Of a DNA stretch of 64,000 nucleotides, positions 11,874 to 26,809 are shown piece after piece. The notes beneath the pieces were generated by a model. That model was not told the origin of the DNA, ran no database searches, and saw only the letters and a list, made by a program, of their open reading frames with translations. The number at the start of each line of letters is the position of its first letter. Within the stretch, counting starts at the first letter, position 1. The position numbers and the translations under genes were made by a program. Source of the stretch: Pseudisothecium myosuroides (lineage: Eukaryota; Streptophyta; Bryopsida; Hypnales; Lembophyllaceae); NCBI GenBank assembly GCA_951799445.1, contig OX637294.1, forward strand, positions 23,213,452 through 23,277,451, read 5' to 3'.

Positions 11874-12793
11874 TTAACCCTTCATCACCTAAGGGGACCA
11901 AAAGTGTCTTCACATAGTTTCAAGTCCAATTCAAAGTGCTTTAACTTTTGCATCCAATGTCCAAATTCAATAAAACTTGTTGGAAATTTTGTGCTTTCTC
12001 TTCTAGTTTATATGGTAAAATTTTCAGATCAATCCAAGATGTAATGATGCCTTGGAAGCCAATCAAAGTGTACAAGTTCATTTGAGTTCACCAAACTGCA
12101 TTTAAAGGCTGCAACTTTGGGGGCTTGTACCTCCTTCATCCAATGTTCATCTTCAATTTAAAAAAATTGTTGGAATATGTTCCCCTTGAAGTCTAGTTGC
12201 TGTGGTAAGATTTTCATGTTGATCGAAGTTGTTTTGAATGTTTGGGAGCAATTTGAAGTTCAAAATCTAAACATTTTTGGATTATAGTGAACTATGGTGG
12301 CTTGTTTCTTCTTCATATAGTGTCCATTTTCAATAAAAATATTTGGAAAAGTTGCACATACTAGTCTAGTTTGTGTGGGTAAAATTTTATATCAATCCAA
12401 GAAGTTATGACTAGCAGAGAAGCATTTTAGTAGAAAGAGGTTCAGCCTTAGATGTAGTCAATTGAATGATATTTTTTTTACCAATGTGTTTTTATGGTGG
12501 TTTTTAATCACTTTAAAGTTTATAGTTTTTTCATTTGAGTAGGTTTAGAAATTGAATTTCACCTCCAAATGTGTTGCTAGGAAAACTTCATCATCTTTTT
12601 TCAACACTAAAACATTATAATCTTGCAATCTACGTGGCTAAATGGCTCCAAATTTGATTCATGTCATCTACAACACGTACACTACAAGATTGTACAATTG
12701 AGATCTCCATCACTTTGTGACATTTAGATCTATAACACTTCAAAAGCAATGATGTTTTTAAACTCAAATAGGCTTTAGGCAATGAGGGGTTAA
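11874..12793. mobile_element. TTAA-family element, variant copy B
   Basis: TTAACCCTTCATCACCTAAG opens the unit and TTAGGCAATGAGGGGTTAA closes it, giving TTAA flanks and CCC/GGG inner bases like the main family but a different TIR core. Immediately upstream, CCTTTAGGGATTAA at 11849-11861 is a right end of a main-family copy whose left part is not visible. The interior is non-coding. Confidence 0.5.
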
Positions 12794-12982
12794 AGAATCA
12801 ACTTGGGAATTAACATATTCCTTCTCAGGTGGAATTTTGCATGTGAGGATAAGGTTATTTGACCCCATCATAGTTGGATGGTATAAAGTGGTAAGCACCT
12901 TGCCAAATGCCAACACTTGGATTTGAATTCATGACCATCTCATTGGTATGCCAAGGCCAATTCTAAAAGCGATTGGGCCAAG

Positions 12983-13259
12983 CATTAGAAGAGATTTGGG
13001 GGCATTGGAGGGCCATTTCAGGCCCATTTCCCATTTTGTTCTCGATGTAGCAAAGGAACGTCGGGCTGCTATCAGAACTGTAATTACAAAAAAAAAAAAA
13101 AAAAAAAAAAAACTTCTGAAATTTTAAATTAAATTTTAAATTTTAAAATCTGACGTGGCACTCTCTTGACCACGTCAAATTACACGTGTAGTAGAGTTCC
13201 CAGGTTGGGAACGGCCTAGGGACTCGCAATCTTCTACATCCCTCAAATCTCTTCTAATG
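12983..13259. mobile_element. MITE with CATTAGAAGAGATTTG termini, copy 2
   Basis: It has the same termini as the unit at 11444-11697 (CATTAGAAGAGATTTGGG; CCTCAAATCTCTTCTAATG) and the same internal GACGTGGCACTCTC segment, here in the opposite orientation. An uninterrupted A tract of about 25 bases lies at 13087-13112. Two copies within 1.6 kb define a small local family. Confidence 0.65.
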
Positions 13260-13840
13260 ATTGCAATGCCTTATTGTTTTTTAAGAGAGAAGTAATTCCA
13301 ATTATTCTTCAAGGATTGACAAAAATTAATTTGTAAAATTCTATGATTGCATTTAACAAAAAAAATCCTTCAAAATGGCTATTTCTAATCAATCAACCAA
13401 AAATCAAAACATTTCTAATTTTTTTTAAATATTGTGGTAGTATCTTAATATTCTGAGATCTTATTCTTAGCTAAGTGTATATATGTTATTAGAATATTTC
13501 ATAAAATATGGACTCATAGATTAAAAGACTATAATTTTAAAGAAGAAATCAAAGTTTTTTGGTGTATTTTTAATTTTATTATTAGACTTTGACATTCAAA
13601 ATAAAATAATGTATGAAGACAACAAATTGAAAAGTTATGTTGTAGTAAAGTTTATTAAGTTAGAAACCAAATAGTTCAAAAGAATCTCAAGAGTGCAACA
13701 TTTTTTTAAATCATTATTTATTGGGCTTGGTAACTATGAGAGTGACTCCAATTTGCATTTAAACCTCTAATAGACTATGGTGGTTCATTAGCTGAAGGCC
13801 TACCAATAATAGATTCAAAATGGTTAAGTAAACTAACGAG

Positions 13841-14322
13841 TTAACCCTAAAGGACCATTGTCCCTGCAGGGGATAAATGCGTTTTCGGGCAGGTACCTAC
13901 GGGCTGAAATTTTCTCCTGATTTTTTGAAACTTTTTTTGGAGGTAGAAAAACTGATTAGCTTCAAGGGAATATAATTTTTTCACAATCGGTGCCCGGGAA
14001 AAAAAGTTATGACCATATAAGCTCAAAACAGGCTTCGGGGGGCAGCTCGGGCAGCAAAAAAAAAAGGGACAAAAATTTGAATTTTTTTTTTTAATATTTT
14101 TTTTCTCATAGATTATATTTTTGGCTTTCCGGAAAGCTTTGATTCATTTCATTTGGATATGTTATGAGAAAGTTATGGACATTCTTATACTAGTTAGGTG
14201 TAAGATCCTACGGTTGGATGTGAAAAAAAAAACATTTTTCAAATTTTTTTACTCTTTGTTATAGAAATGGCAGTTTTCAGTGTTTTTTGGCAGAAAAAAG
14301 GCCTTGGTCCTTTAGGGGTTAA
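13841..14322. mobile_element. TTAA-family element, copy C (482 bp)
   Basis: The ends are TTAA-CCCTAAAGGACCA and TTGGTCCTTTAGGGG-TTAA, with intact TTAA on both sides. Just inside the left TIR is the small palindrome CCCTGCAGGG. The orientation is opposite to copy D at 18.8 kb. This is the cleanest short copy and probably an internally deleted form. Confidence 0.75.
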
Positions 14323-14748
14323 ATAGATAAATGAGTCTATTAATAATAGCAAGATCTTTTAAGTTATTTTTACCTTCTTCAATTCCAATAGATTCATGAC
14401 TATATTTGTTTTTTTAAATTGTTCCAAAACATTCATCAAAGAGTCAAAATGAAAATAATATTTTCTTGCTTTTAGCAAAGGATAAGTTATAAAATTGAAG
14501 AGGATGGTACAAATGTATCTACCACAAAATTGAAGACTAATGACATTGGGCTTTACTATCCACTGAAAAGAGACAGGCAGCCCCGCCCTGCCCCCTCTGC
14601 CCCTGCCTAAAAAATCCCCCGCCGTTGATCTGAGTGTAAGAAAAAATGACCCCCTCCCCTGCCGTCGATCTTGATTTCATAAAGAAAACAATTGTCGTTG
14701 ATCACGTTGCGCTCAGATGCAATCTCAACTGTTGAGAAAATTAGGGCT

Positions 14749-14756
14749 TAGGGTTT
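14749..14756 (+). promoter_or_regulatory. Telo-box (TAGGGTTT)
   Basis: TAGGGTTT, complement of AAACCCTA, lies 120 bases before the ATG at 14876. Telo-boxes are common near the starts of plant ribosomal-protein genes. This agrees with, but does not prove, a ribosomal-protein origin for the fragment. Confidence 0.4.
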
Positions 14757-14875
14757 GTTGGCGCACGACTTTCTCTTGTTCCTCAATTGAGTTTCTGCAT
14801 TTGAGTTTGCTGTGCATCGTATTTTTGCGCGTCAATTGCTTTTGTTTGTGTTTACATCTGGTGACTGGGAGGACA

Positions 14876-14890
14876 ATGGCAAAGATCAAG
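14876..14890 (+). pseudogene. Possible relic first exon, MAKIK, of an RPL35 (uL29)-like gene
   Basis: ATGGCAAAGATCAAG followed by the donor-like GTACAATC encodes MAKIK. Eukaryotic uL29/RPL35 proteins begin MA(K/R)IK followed by a long helical region. The upstream telo-box and leader fit a ribosomal-protein gene. No downstream exon encoding the conserved LRVAKVTGG segment could be found in the following kilobase. If the reading is right, only the promoter and first exon were copied here. Five codons are weak evidence, so chance is quite possible. Confidence 0.25.
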
Positions 14891-15000
14891 GTACAATCAG
14901 AACAGTTGCTACTTCTCTTGTTAAATGCTTGCTTAATTTCTTGCATTGATTTCTTTATCAATTGTAAAGTTTCAAATTACATTGTTCAATTGAAAGTTTT

Positions 15001-15187
15001 CACTAGAAGAAACACGCGTTGGCCCTCGCAGTTTTGCGTGGGGCTGTTTTCTGTTGAAAACCACGTTCAGAACGCAGAAAAATGTGTTAAAACGCGTTTT
15101 AACACATTTTTCTGTGTTCTAAACGTGGTTTTCAACAGAAAACAGCCCACGCAAAACTGCGAGGGCCAACGCGTGTTTCTTCTAGTG
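15001..15187. mobile_element. CACTA-type MITE, 187 bp, TSD TTT
   Basis: CACTAGAAGAAACACGCG at the left and CGCGTGTTTCTTCTAGTG at the right bound a nearly perfect hairpin centred on AAAACGCGTTTT. TTT flanks both sides (14998-15000; 15188-15190), a 3-bp target duplication. It sits inside the captured gene-like block, so it inserted after, or travelled with, that block. The near-perfect arms suggest a young insertion. Confidence 0.8.
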
Positions 15188-15993
15188 TTTTGAGGGGATT
15201 TTTTTGTTTTTGTCTGGAGCTTGGAGATCTACTTTTGTGTTGCATCAGATGTGAACCTTAGATCGAATATTTATTGTGATTTCTTGTGAATTACGTGTCT
15301 GTGAAAGTTTCAACAACAGTTTTTATCACAGATTGACACTCTTATAGTCGTCTGGAATAATAGATTTATACGAGTCTTAGGTTTTAGGCTCTGTGTACTT
15401 GCATTTCAAAAAAATTGTCGTTGTGGTGTTCTTATTGTTATTACATGTGGCATGATCTTTCCTCGGGAATTATGAAGCAGGGTGTGAGACTGCATTTTGA
15501 AATTTCAAAGAAAAGAGGTCCAGAACCCTAGAAGGTGAAGATCAAACGGAAGATCAAACGGATTGACGATGCAGGCTTGACATATGCGTGCAATATAGGC
15601 AGAGTGGTTTAGACTGGGAGCCAAATCAACTATGAGCAATCCTAGTTCATTGTTTCCAGTTTTAGTGTAAAACTTTGCAGAAGTTGTGAACTGTTGTGTT
15701 CATAAATACTCGAGCGGAAATTTGTACTATGAGTTCGAACGGACAGGGTTAGAGCGTTGATTGACTTGTTTTGGAATATAATCTAATTGCTAAACACTCT
15801 TGTTATTTTTAGGGTTTTTAGATTTGCCAAAAAAATAGGGTTGCGGCGTTCAATCCCTAGAAGTAGGTCCTTTTGAGATTGTTTTAAATGTTTTTTAATT
15901 GAATGAATAAATGACACGTGTACTTGTTTTAAAATTCATGTTGAGTTTTGCCAGTTTTGCCATAGTTTGTCACTATCCACTAAAAAGAGGCAG

Positions 15994-18810
15994 TAACTGC
16001 CTGCTTTCTATGTACATTGGGCTTTACAATGGCAATGCCTAGGATTTTAGAAACGGGTTTTGTAGACACTGAAGTCATCATCATGGAAGGTGCATCAACC
16101 CAAATGCAGTTTGTGTAAAACAAGTTGTCTTTGATGTATATGAATAAGATGGTGATGATGAGTAGTGTAAATAGGTCAGCCGAATGTAGACCTTCGCAAA
16201 TGTTGAGCATGGGAGATAAATCACCCAATAGTAGTCCTTTATAGACAGATACGGACGTGGCATGTGGCAAAGTTCAAAAGATAATACAATAATGGAGTGA
16301 CTCATTAGAAGAAGGAGCAATCAGCTCATAAGGATTGTCATTAATTGAGCATAAATATATTATAATAGTGGCCATGTATAGATACATTTTGACAAATTAC
16401 CTTGTAGTAGTCAAAGTATAGGTTCCTCTAATACAAATTCTTTGAATGACGCCCAAAGAGGGCATGTGGAATTGGTAGACATTGAAGGAGACCCTAATTA
16501 TGTTCTTTTGAAATTTGTTGATGATCTAAAGATCGAATACAGAATTGGAGGATGCTAAAGCAGACATCAAAGAAATTGAAGTTGTAGCAACATCAACAAA
16601 ATCCATGCTCATGTTGTCGGCTTTTACCATGTTCAAGTCTATAAGTTTGACATTAGATGAAGACAGATATTTCTATAATAGAGAACACATACGATATTGT
16701 CAGACTGGTAAAGATGGCGATGCAAGTACTATCCAACAACATCCGTCTTAGTAGAATGCACTATATCTTCAACTTTATCTGAGGGAATGTCAACACCAGT
16801 TGCAAACACCATTGTGGATAGGACGTTGCAATACGCCTCTCCACTCCAATTTTCTTTAATTGGTGAATCAAATTTGCATGAAGGCCCAAATGCAATTGAT
16901 AAAGGAGAAATAGAAAATCCAACACAGTCATCTATACAAGTATTAGAGACATTTGAGAAAATAATGTTGTGACAAGTAGAATAGTGGTTCATGTGAAGGT
17001 AGTGTAAGGAATATGGTGGTGTGGACATTGTATGTGTATGTTTGTAGGTTCTAGAATACATATTTAATGTTTTGTATGAATTGTAAATCAAAAATATGAA
17101 GGTAGTAGAGGTACCTTCGATTTAATTTTAATTTTTTAAATGAACCTCTAAGTGATTGCAATTATCACTAGTGTACATGTAAAATTACTAAAAAACATGG
17201 TGTAATATTATTGTAAATTTATACTATACAATGGCAAAAGACAAAAACAAACAAGTAAGAAGAGTTTTTGAAATAAAGAAAGCGTATGCAATGTATTTCT
17301 TCCCACTACTAGAAAATTTGTGACCAAATCAACAAAAAATAGGCAAAAAAGTGTTGATTTGGTCTGTTAGTTTCATGTTGATTTGGATGTGTTGACTTGG
17401 ACACTATCCAAAAAAAACTTGTTAATTTTTTTGTTGATTTGGTCAAGTACAAAAAGAAGAAAAAATGAAAAAAAATTATTGGCACCGGATCCACTTAAAT
17501 AAAGAAGAATGAAAATCCCCATTAATCACATGTGCAAATGCAATACTACACTACAGAGATGAAATGCATTCTTGAAAAAATTAGAGACACCATAGTTTTG
17601 AAGAAACGTTTTTCAACTTGCAATTGTGCATGCAGTCAATGCATTTGGCCAAATGAAAGAATGTCTAATTCAATGTTGTTTTAGAACTTCAATTCACCAA
17701 CAATTCAGTCCTCAAAAATATATCAACTGAATTTTTTGAGTCTATTTTAGATGCATAATACACCTATGAATGTAGTGTGATCTTTCAAAAGTAAATTCTA
17801 ATAAAGAAAAATTCCTATAGAAACTTGAAAAACTTCATAAATACAAATAGTCAAATCTACATCATTCTGAAAGATTTTTTACAAGCTAGGTTGAAGTCAC
17901 AAGTCAAACGCTTCTTGTACTCCATCACATAGGAACTCAACTCAGAAAAAATAAGTCTCCAAACATACACGTAGAAGGTATGGGCTTAAGAACTCAAATA
18001 AGGTGTTGAAAAACACCACTAAGGTCCAAATCAAGGCTCAAGCTTATAAATTACTCCACAAGACCTCTTCAACACTCTAGCCTCCTAAACCAACTTCTTG
18101 CCTCCACATACTAGCAATCAACATCAAATAACATCCTTACATGCCAAACATGACAAAATAATTAGTATAAAATCAACTTCAAGATACTTTCTTGTGCATT
18201 CAATATACTTTCAAATCTTTGCTTCCAATAAAAGAAAGTAACACCATAGACAAAATTTGATCATATTGCTGAAATACTACTGGTAGTACAATGAGAATTT
18301 ATCCATTATATAGTCAATCTACTACTATGGGCAAATTCACATTTGTTCAAACAAGTCTCAAGCACAAGACATTTGAGCCATATTTATAAAAATCTAGTGA
18401 TGTCAACAATCAAAAGTTGGAAATTTGTTTTCACAAATTTCATACTTGATCCCGTAGGTCAGGGGACTAATTCTAGCAATGGGTGCAAAGTTGACATGTA
18501 TATGTATACTAAAACAATTTATTAAGTTGCCTATTCTATTGACCATTTTGGAGATTGCTCAAAAAGCATCAACTCATTTAATGGTTGATGAAACAAGATC
18601 TATTGACATAATTTAGCAAAATTGTTGTTTTAATATCCTTCCATCTTAATCGAGTAGATTCCAAATAGTTGTGCCTTACCTTCAATTTTTTGTTTTGTCT
18701 TCAAGGCTTGTCTCAAGAAGGGTGATTCTAAGAAATATATGTGCTATTTGTTGCATTTCGTAGGAACTAAAATGATTTTTGAAATACTTTAGAAATAGAA
18801 AATGAAATTA
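15994..18810. other. Intergenic; possible decayed coding remnant at 16.45-16.97 kb
   Basis: From about 16452 to 16970 the plus strand shows short open stretches in shifting frames with protein-like composition (for example VELVDIEGDPNYVLLKF near 16470, then ORFs from 16545 and 16787). I recognise no family. The remainder is AT-rich DNA without clear termini. Confidence 0.3.
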
Positions 18811-19725
18811 TTAACCCTCAAAGGACCAAGGCCTTTTTTTTTGCCAAAAAGCACTCAAAACTGTCATTTCTATAGCAAAGTATATAAATATTTGAAAATA
18901 ATTTTTTTGTACATCTAACCGTATAATCTTAGACCTAATTAGTATGAGAATGTGTGGGAAAAAAATCATAAATTTTGACCGCACAGATTGCAAGATATCT
19001 AAATTTAAGTGAAAAAGACAAGTTTTTCAGCACATTGCAGGATTAGATAATTTGAGTTTGAACCTTCTTAATTTTAATATTTTTCACTATAGAGTTTTGA
19101 TCTTTAAATCTTTATGGACTAAATTGAGCTGAGAGTCAAGGAAAAAATAAAAATAAAAAAACCTTAATTTTTATCCTTAAAAAAATTGTTAAGTAGAAGT
19201 AGGTATGAGATAGAAGGAAAATCTAAATTATTAATATCTCCAAGTTGGAATTAAAATTCACTAATTCCAATGGTGAAATTGTTCTAGCAAGCAAACTAAA
19301 CCATGTGGAACTATTTTTTTTGAAAAATTGTAAAAATTGCATTCATAAATGAATCCTATAAGTTATTTTTTCAAGAAGATGCTCTAATTGCCCAAAAAAC
19401 AAGATTGTCCATAACTTTCTGATAACAAATCCAAATGAAATGAATCAAAGCTTTCCATATAGACAAAAATATAATCTATGAGGGAAAAAAATTAAATTCA
19501 AATTTTTCAAATTTTTTTGTTGCCCCCTCTCCCCTGTTTTGAGCTTATTTGAGCATAACTTTTGTTCTCGAGCACTAATTGAAAAAAAATTATATTTTCA
19601 TGAAGCTAATTAATTTTTCTTTCTTCAGAAACAGTTTCAAAAAATCAGGACAAAAATTTAGACCGTAGGTACTTGCTCAAAATCCCATTTGTCCCCCAAA
19701 GGAACAATGGTCCTTTAGGGATTGA
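18811..19725. mobile_element. TTAA-family element, copy D (about 915 bp)
   Basis: It opens TTAACCCTCAAAGGACCAAGG and closes CAATGGTCCTTTAGGG-ATTGA, the right TTAA having drifted. The interior includes the conserved strings CTGTCATTTCTA, ATTGCAAGATAT and TCAAAGCTTTCCATAT in family order. The orientation is opposite to copy C. No ORF of note is present. Confidence 0.7.
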
Positions 19726-20205
19726 AATATGAACAATTATGACCAATATTATTATGCCTAAATAAGGTGTTTCTATAATAAGAAGACCACAAATAGAATT
19801 ATTCTCTAAGTGAATTAATGAAGTTCAAAATTTCAAAAGAATAGTCACTGCAATATTTAATTTATAAAAATAAGAAAATTAATCCAAAAAAAATAAAATT
19901 AATGGATTTTTTAATAATTCCAAAAGATAGATTTGTCCCAAAGAACTAATGGAAAATCATTTTTATTGTTCAGAAATGCACAAGCAAAGGAGCCTAGTTG
20001 ACAACCTTGTATAGGACCCCTTACAATTTAAACATATGACCAATAGAGAAACATACTTCCAAAATTTCAATTCATTATTTATAATTGTAGGTACCCAAAA
20101 CAAAGAATTTTGGAAAGGTCTATAATTGATTGTACATTTGGATTTACAAAGTTGCAGCCAGTCTAGCACATATATTTCATTTTATTATCTGAATAAATTA
20201 AAAAG

Positions 20206-21009
20206 TTGCATAAACTCACTATCAAACTTCCTACCTCTATATCTCTTGTTTCCACACTTCGAGCCATTTTTTCAGCATTCGGGGTTGAGCATTCGGGGTT
20301 GATGTACAGTTGGGTACAAGAACCTTACGAATTTTCCAATCAGTTTTCACTAGAAATTTCATCAACTTCAGGAAGCTCTAGCATGCTCAAAAATGAACCG
20401 ATTTTGGAACCGCTAACTACATTGGAATTGCAATGAAGTGAAATTCAACTTCATAACAAGTAAAAAATGAATAATTCAAATCTTACAACAATTTGAATTT
20501 TTTTTATATACTATCTACCATTTCATAGAGAACCTTTGGAAGATGGTCAAAGTTTTTTTGCAATGGGATGAAGAACAAGCAAGAAATCATACAAGCAATT
20601 CAAGTGGTATAAGATCAAATATCTCTAAAGCAATTGTGAAGGTTTATTTCTTATATGTACCATTGAATACAAGTTGTAATTTTCACAAATGTTGGCAACA
20701 CTAGATAATACACAATGTATAGAAAACATCAAACTCTTTGCATGATTTTCAATTACATGTGTGTTTGTAATGATGATAAAGTAGACTTCAATATGATTCC
20801 AACGCAATTCGCAATTTGAAATTCCATTCAATTTTGAGCATATACGGGCCTCCCAAAGTTGACCTAATCTCAGCAGGATGCAAAAATTCGTAAGGTTCCT
20901 GTACCCGACTGTGCCGTATGATGGGAATGGAGAACACCGCTTGTTTTGCTTGACAGTTACCGTAAGTGAAAAAAACTTTAACTTCCGACGCTCCCATAGG
21001 AATCTCCAA
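20206..21009. repeat. Inverted duplication of a short coding-like segment
   Basis: The plus-strand frame near 20308-20433 reads WVQEPYEF...EISSTSG...MLKNE. The minus-strand frame near 20907-20791 reads RVQEPYEF...EIRSTLGG..MLKIE. The two segments are therefore inverted copies about 400 bases apart, still similar at protein level. A 14-base tandem duplication (AGCATTCGGGGTTG twice) lies at about 20274-20301. I do not recognise the protein. It could be a foldback element or a transposon-captured gene piece. Confidence 0.4.
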
Positions 21010-21165
21010 GAGACGGCTTAAAATATTGTGTCAAGAAATCGGTGGACAGCAGCCAAGCAATGCATAAAGAAAATTCACTTTCACAAACAAGATTCAAATC
21101 TTTCATCAAAAAAGTCATTGGAAACTTTTGTAACAAGAACTGATTGTAAATGATCTCAAGAAAAA

Positions 21166-21487
21166 GACTACACTAAATAGGGTATTTAGTGTTGGATTAC
21201 ATTTAGTGTAATTACCACCCTACTTGACCCTACACTAGATGTCAATTTTAGGACGATTAGTGTAGTGCTAAACTTCAATGCGCCGCCTTTGTCTTCTCTT
21301 CCCTTCTACCTTCCTTTAATAAGTTCTAACACTAAATGTAAACATTTTCAGATTTCAGATTTACCATAGAGTATATTTAATGTTAGAAATTACATTTAAT
21401 GTTACTTACTTTAGTAGGCTTAATGATATTTAGTGTCATGGTTCGCAAATAGTGTTGCCAACACTAAATACCCTATTTAGTGTAGTG
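21166..21487. mobile_element. CACTA-like MITE with subterminal repeats, 322 bp
   Basis: The right end reads as CACTACACTAAATAGGG on the minus strand and the left end is GACTACACTAAATAGGG. The arms then continue with TATTTAGTGTTGG. The interior repeats TTTAGTGTTA/TAACACTAAAT variants in both orientations, like subterminal binding sites. The flanking triplets (AAA, AAC) nearly match. It lies 55 bases beyond the METTL4 stop codon, so it may form part of that gene's 3' untranslated or terminator region. Confidence 0.65.
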
Positions 21488-21542
21488 AACCCAAACAAGT
21501 AAAAAGACATGGTGCCCCTTCAACAACATTACACATGGCAGG

Positions 21543-25659
<4,117 letters not shown>

Positions 25660-26420
25660 CCTTACAAATCAAACAAATTGTCACAGCTTAACACTAATGT
25701 AAATCTTCCGGCCATCAATCCCTACTCATCTCGCGAGTTTCGTGTATTCCTCTGCTTCAATCCTTCTTTTCAATCATCTCCATTCCACGGCGTGCTTGTT
25801 GCCCTAATTGCGGAACTACTCGTCCTCAATCACAGGAAAAAATGAAAAACTTCGGCGACCTAAGAAATTCAAATCGCGAGATCTTCACATGAATCTGGAG
25901 CGATGCCGCAATGCCGCGATTGTATCGTAACTCTTGACTCCGTACTCTGAGACTTGCCTTACAGCTTTGGTATTGAAATTCGACGGAAGTGGGAGGTTCG
26001 TTGATGGACGGAAACATTGGTGGCCAGGCGTTCGTCAACGTACGTTGCTGCAGTCCTTTAATTCATCTTTAAACGTCTGAAATTTTTTGGATTTTTGCAC
26101 ATTTTTGCTTATATCTTTGTATAATATATTATATTAAGAATGTATTGTCTTGACCCCTGCCACAACTCCTGTCACAAAATTCATCACATTTTCATCCCGG
26201 AGAAATATCATCCTATTATTTCATTCAACATTCATGATGAAAATCTAGAACGCGAAGGGGGACCGTTCTTCCTCAACGTGTATGCGACAATAAGTCATTG
26301 AAATTTGAAGTGCTAATAATATATTATTTTATGTCAATTTCATCAAATTGGTCACAAAAAAGTCATGTTTTAAGGATTTAAGTATCACTTTGGATGAATG
26401 AGATGGATGTAGAAGTGCTT
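25660..26420. promoter_or_regulatory. METTL4 upstream region
   Basis: This stretch precedes the METTL4 start on the minus strand and should hold its promoter and leader. It is richer in G+C up to about 26040 and then turns AT-rich. I see no certain TATA box. Short open frames here have no recognisable product. Confidence 0.45.
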
Positions 26421-26809
26421 AAGGCATCCCCACAGCTAACGTGCAGAACAGGGGTGCCAAACAAGGAATTGTTGAGGTTTGGTGTACCACCATTTTGATT
26501 GAAGAGTCACAGTCCTACGGGAAGACTTGCCAAGTGGTCAAAAGGTGCACTATACTTCTTATTTTATTATTTTAAAAAGAATCTCTTCAACTTTTGAAGG
26601 AAAGGTTTCAAAAGATGGGATTCAAAAGATTATTAAATAGCTTGGCGAGCCGCGTTCAAGACCCTCCATTTGTCCATTCTCTCTTCATTTTTTGAAGTGG
26701 CCGGACATATTATTGCACTTGGTGTGCGTGCCGTGGGACAATTTCTAAGCCACGGCTCGCCCATTGCCCATGTTGAGTGCCTTTTGTGCCTTGTTGTGGG
26801 GTTGCTCTA
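26421..26809. mobile_element. Probable MITE with GGCATCCCCACA-type termini
   Basis: AAGGCATCCCCACAGC at the left corresponds, imperfectly, to TAGAGCAACCCCACAAC read on the minus strand at the right. The enclosed 390 bp is non-coding and more G+C rich than its surroundings. Termini of the form RGRGCATCCCCA are common in plant hAT or Mutator MITEs. No clear target duplication was found. Confidence 0.4.

Larger units (their letters stand above)
14555..15993 (+). other. Inserted gene-like block between 22-bp direct repeats
   Basis: The sequence ACTATCCACTGAAAAGAGACAG at 14555-14576 recurs with two changes at 15972-15993. ACATTGGGCTTTAC adjoins the left copy (14543-14556) and reappears at 16014-16027. 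Between them the DNA is less AT-rich and looks like a plant 5' gene region: pyrimidine-rich, repeated CCGTTGATC/CCGTCGATC blocks, a telo-box, an ATG and a splice donor. The rest (14891-15960) has no recognisable exon and contains a MITE at 15001-15187. It is interpreted as a captured or transposed gene fragment; the mechanism is unknown. Confidence 0.45.

Noticed and set aside
14717..15193. 158-codon plus-strand frame
   Set aside because: Its second half is the CACTA MITE hairpin and its first half is leader sequence; the better reading is the short MAKIK exon ending at a donor.
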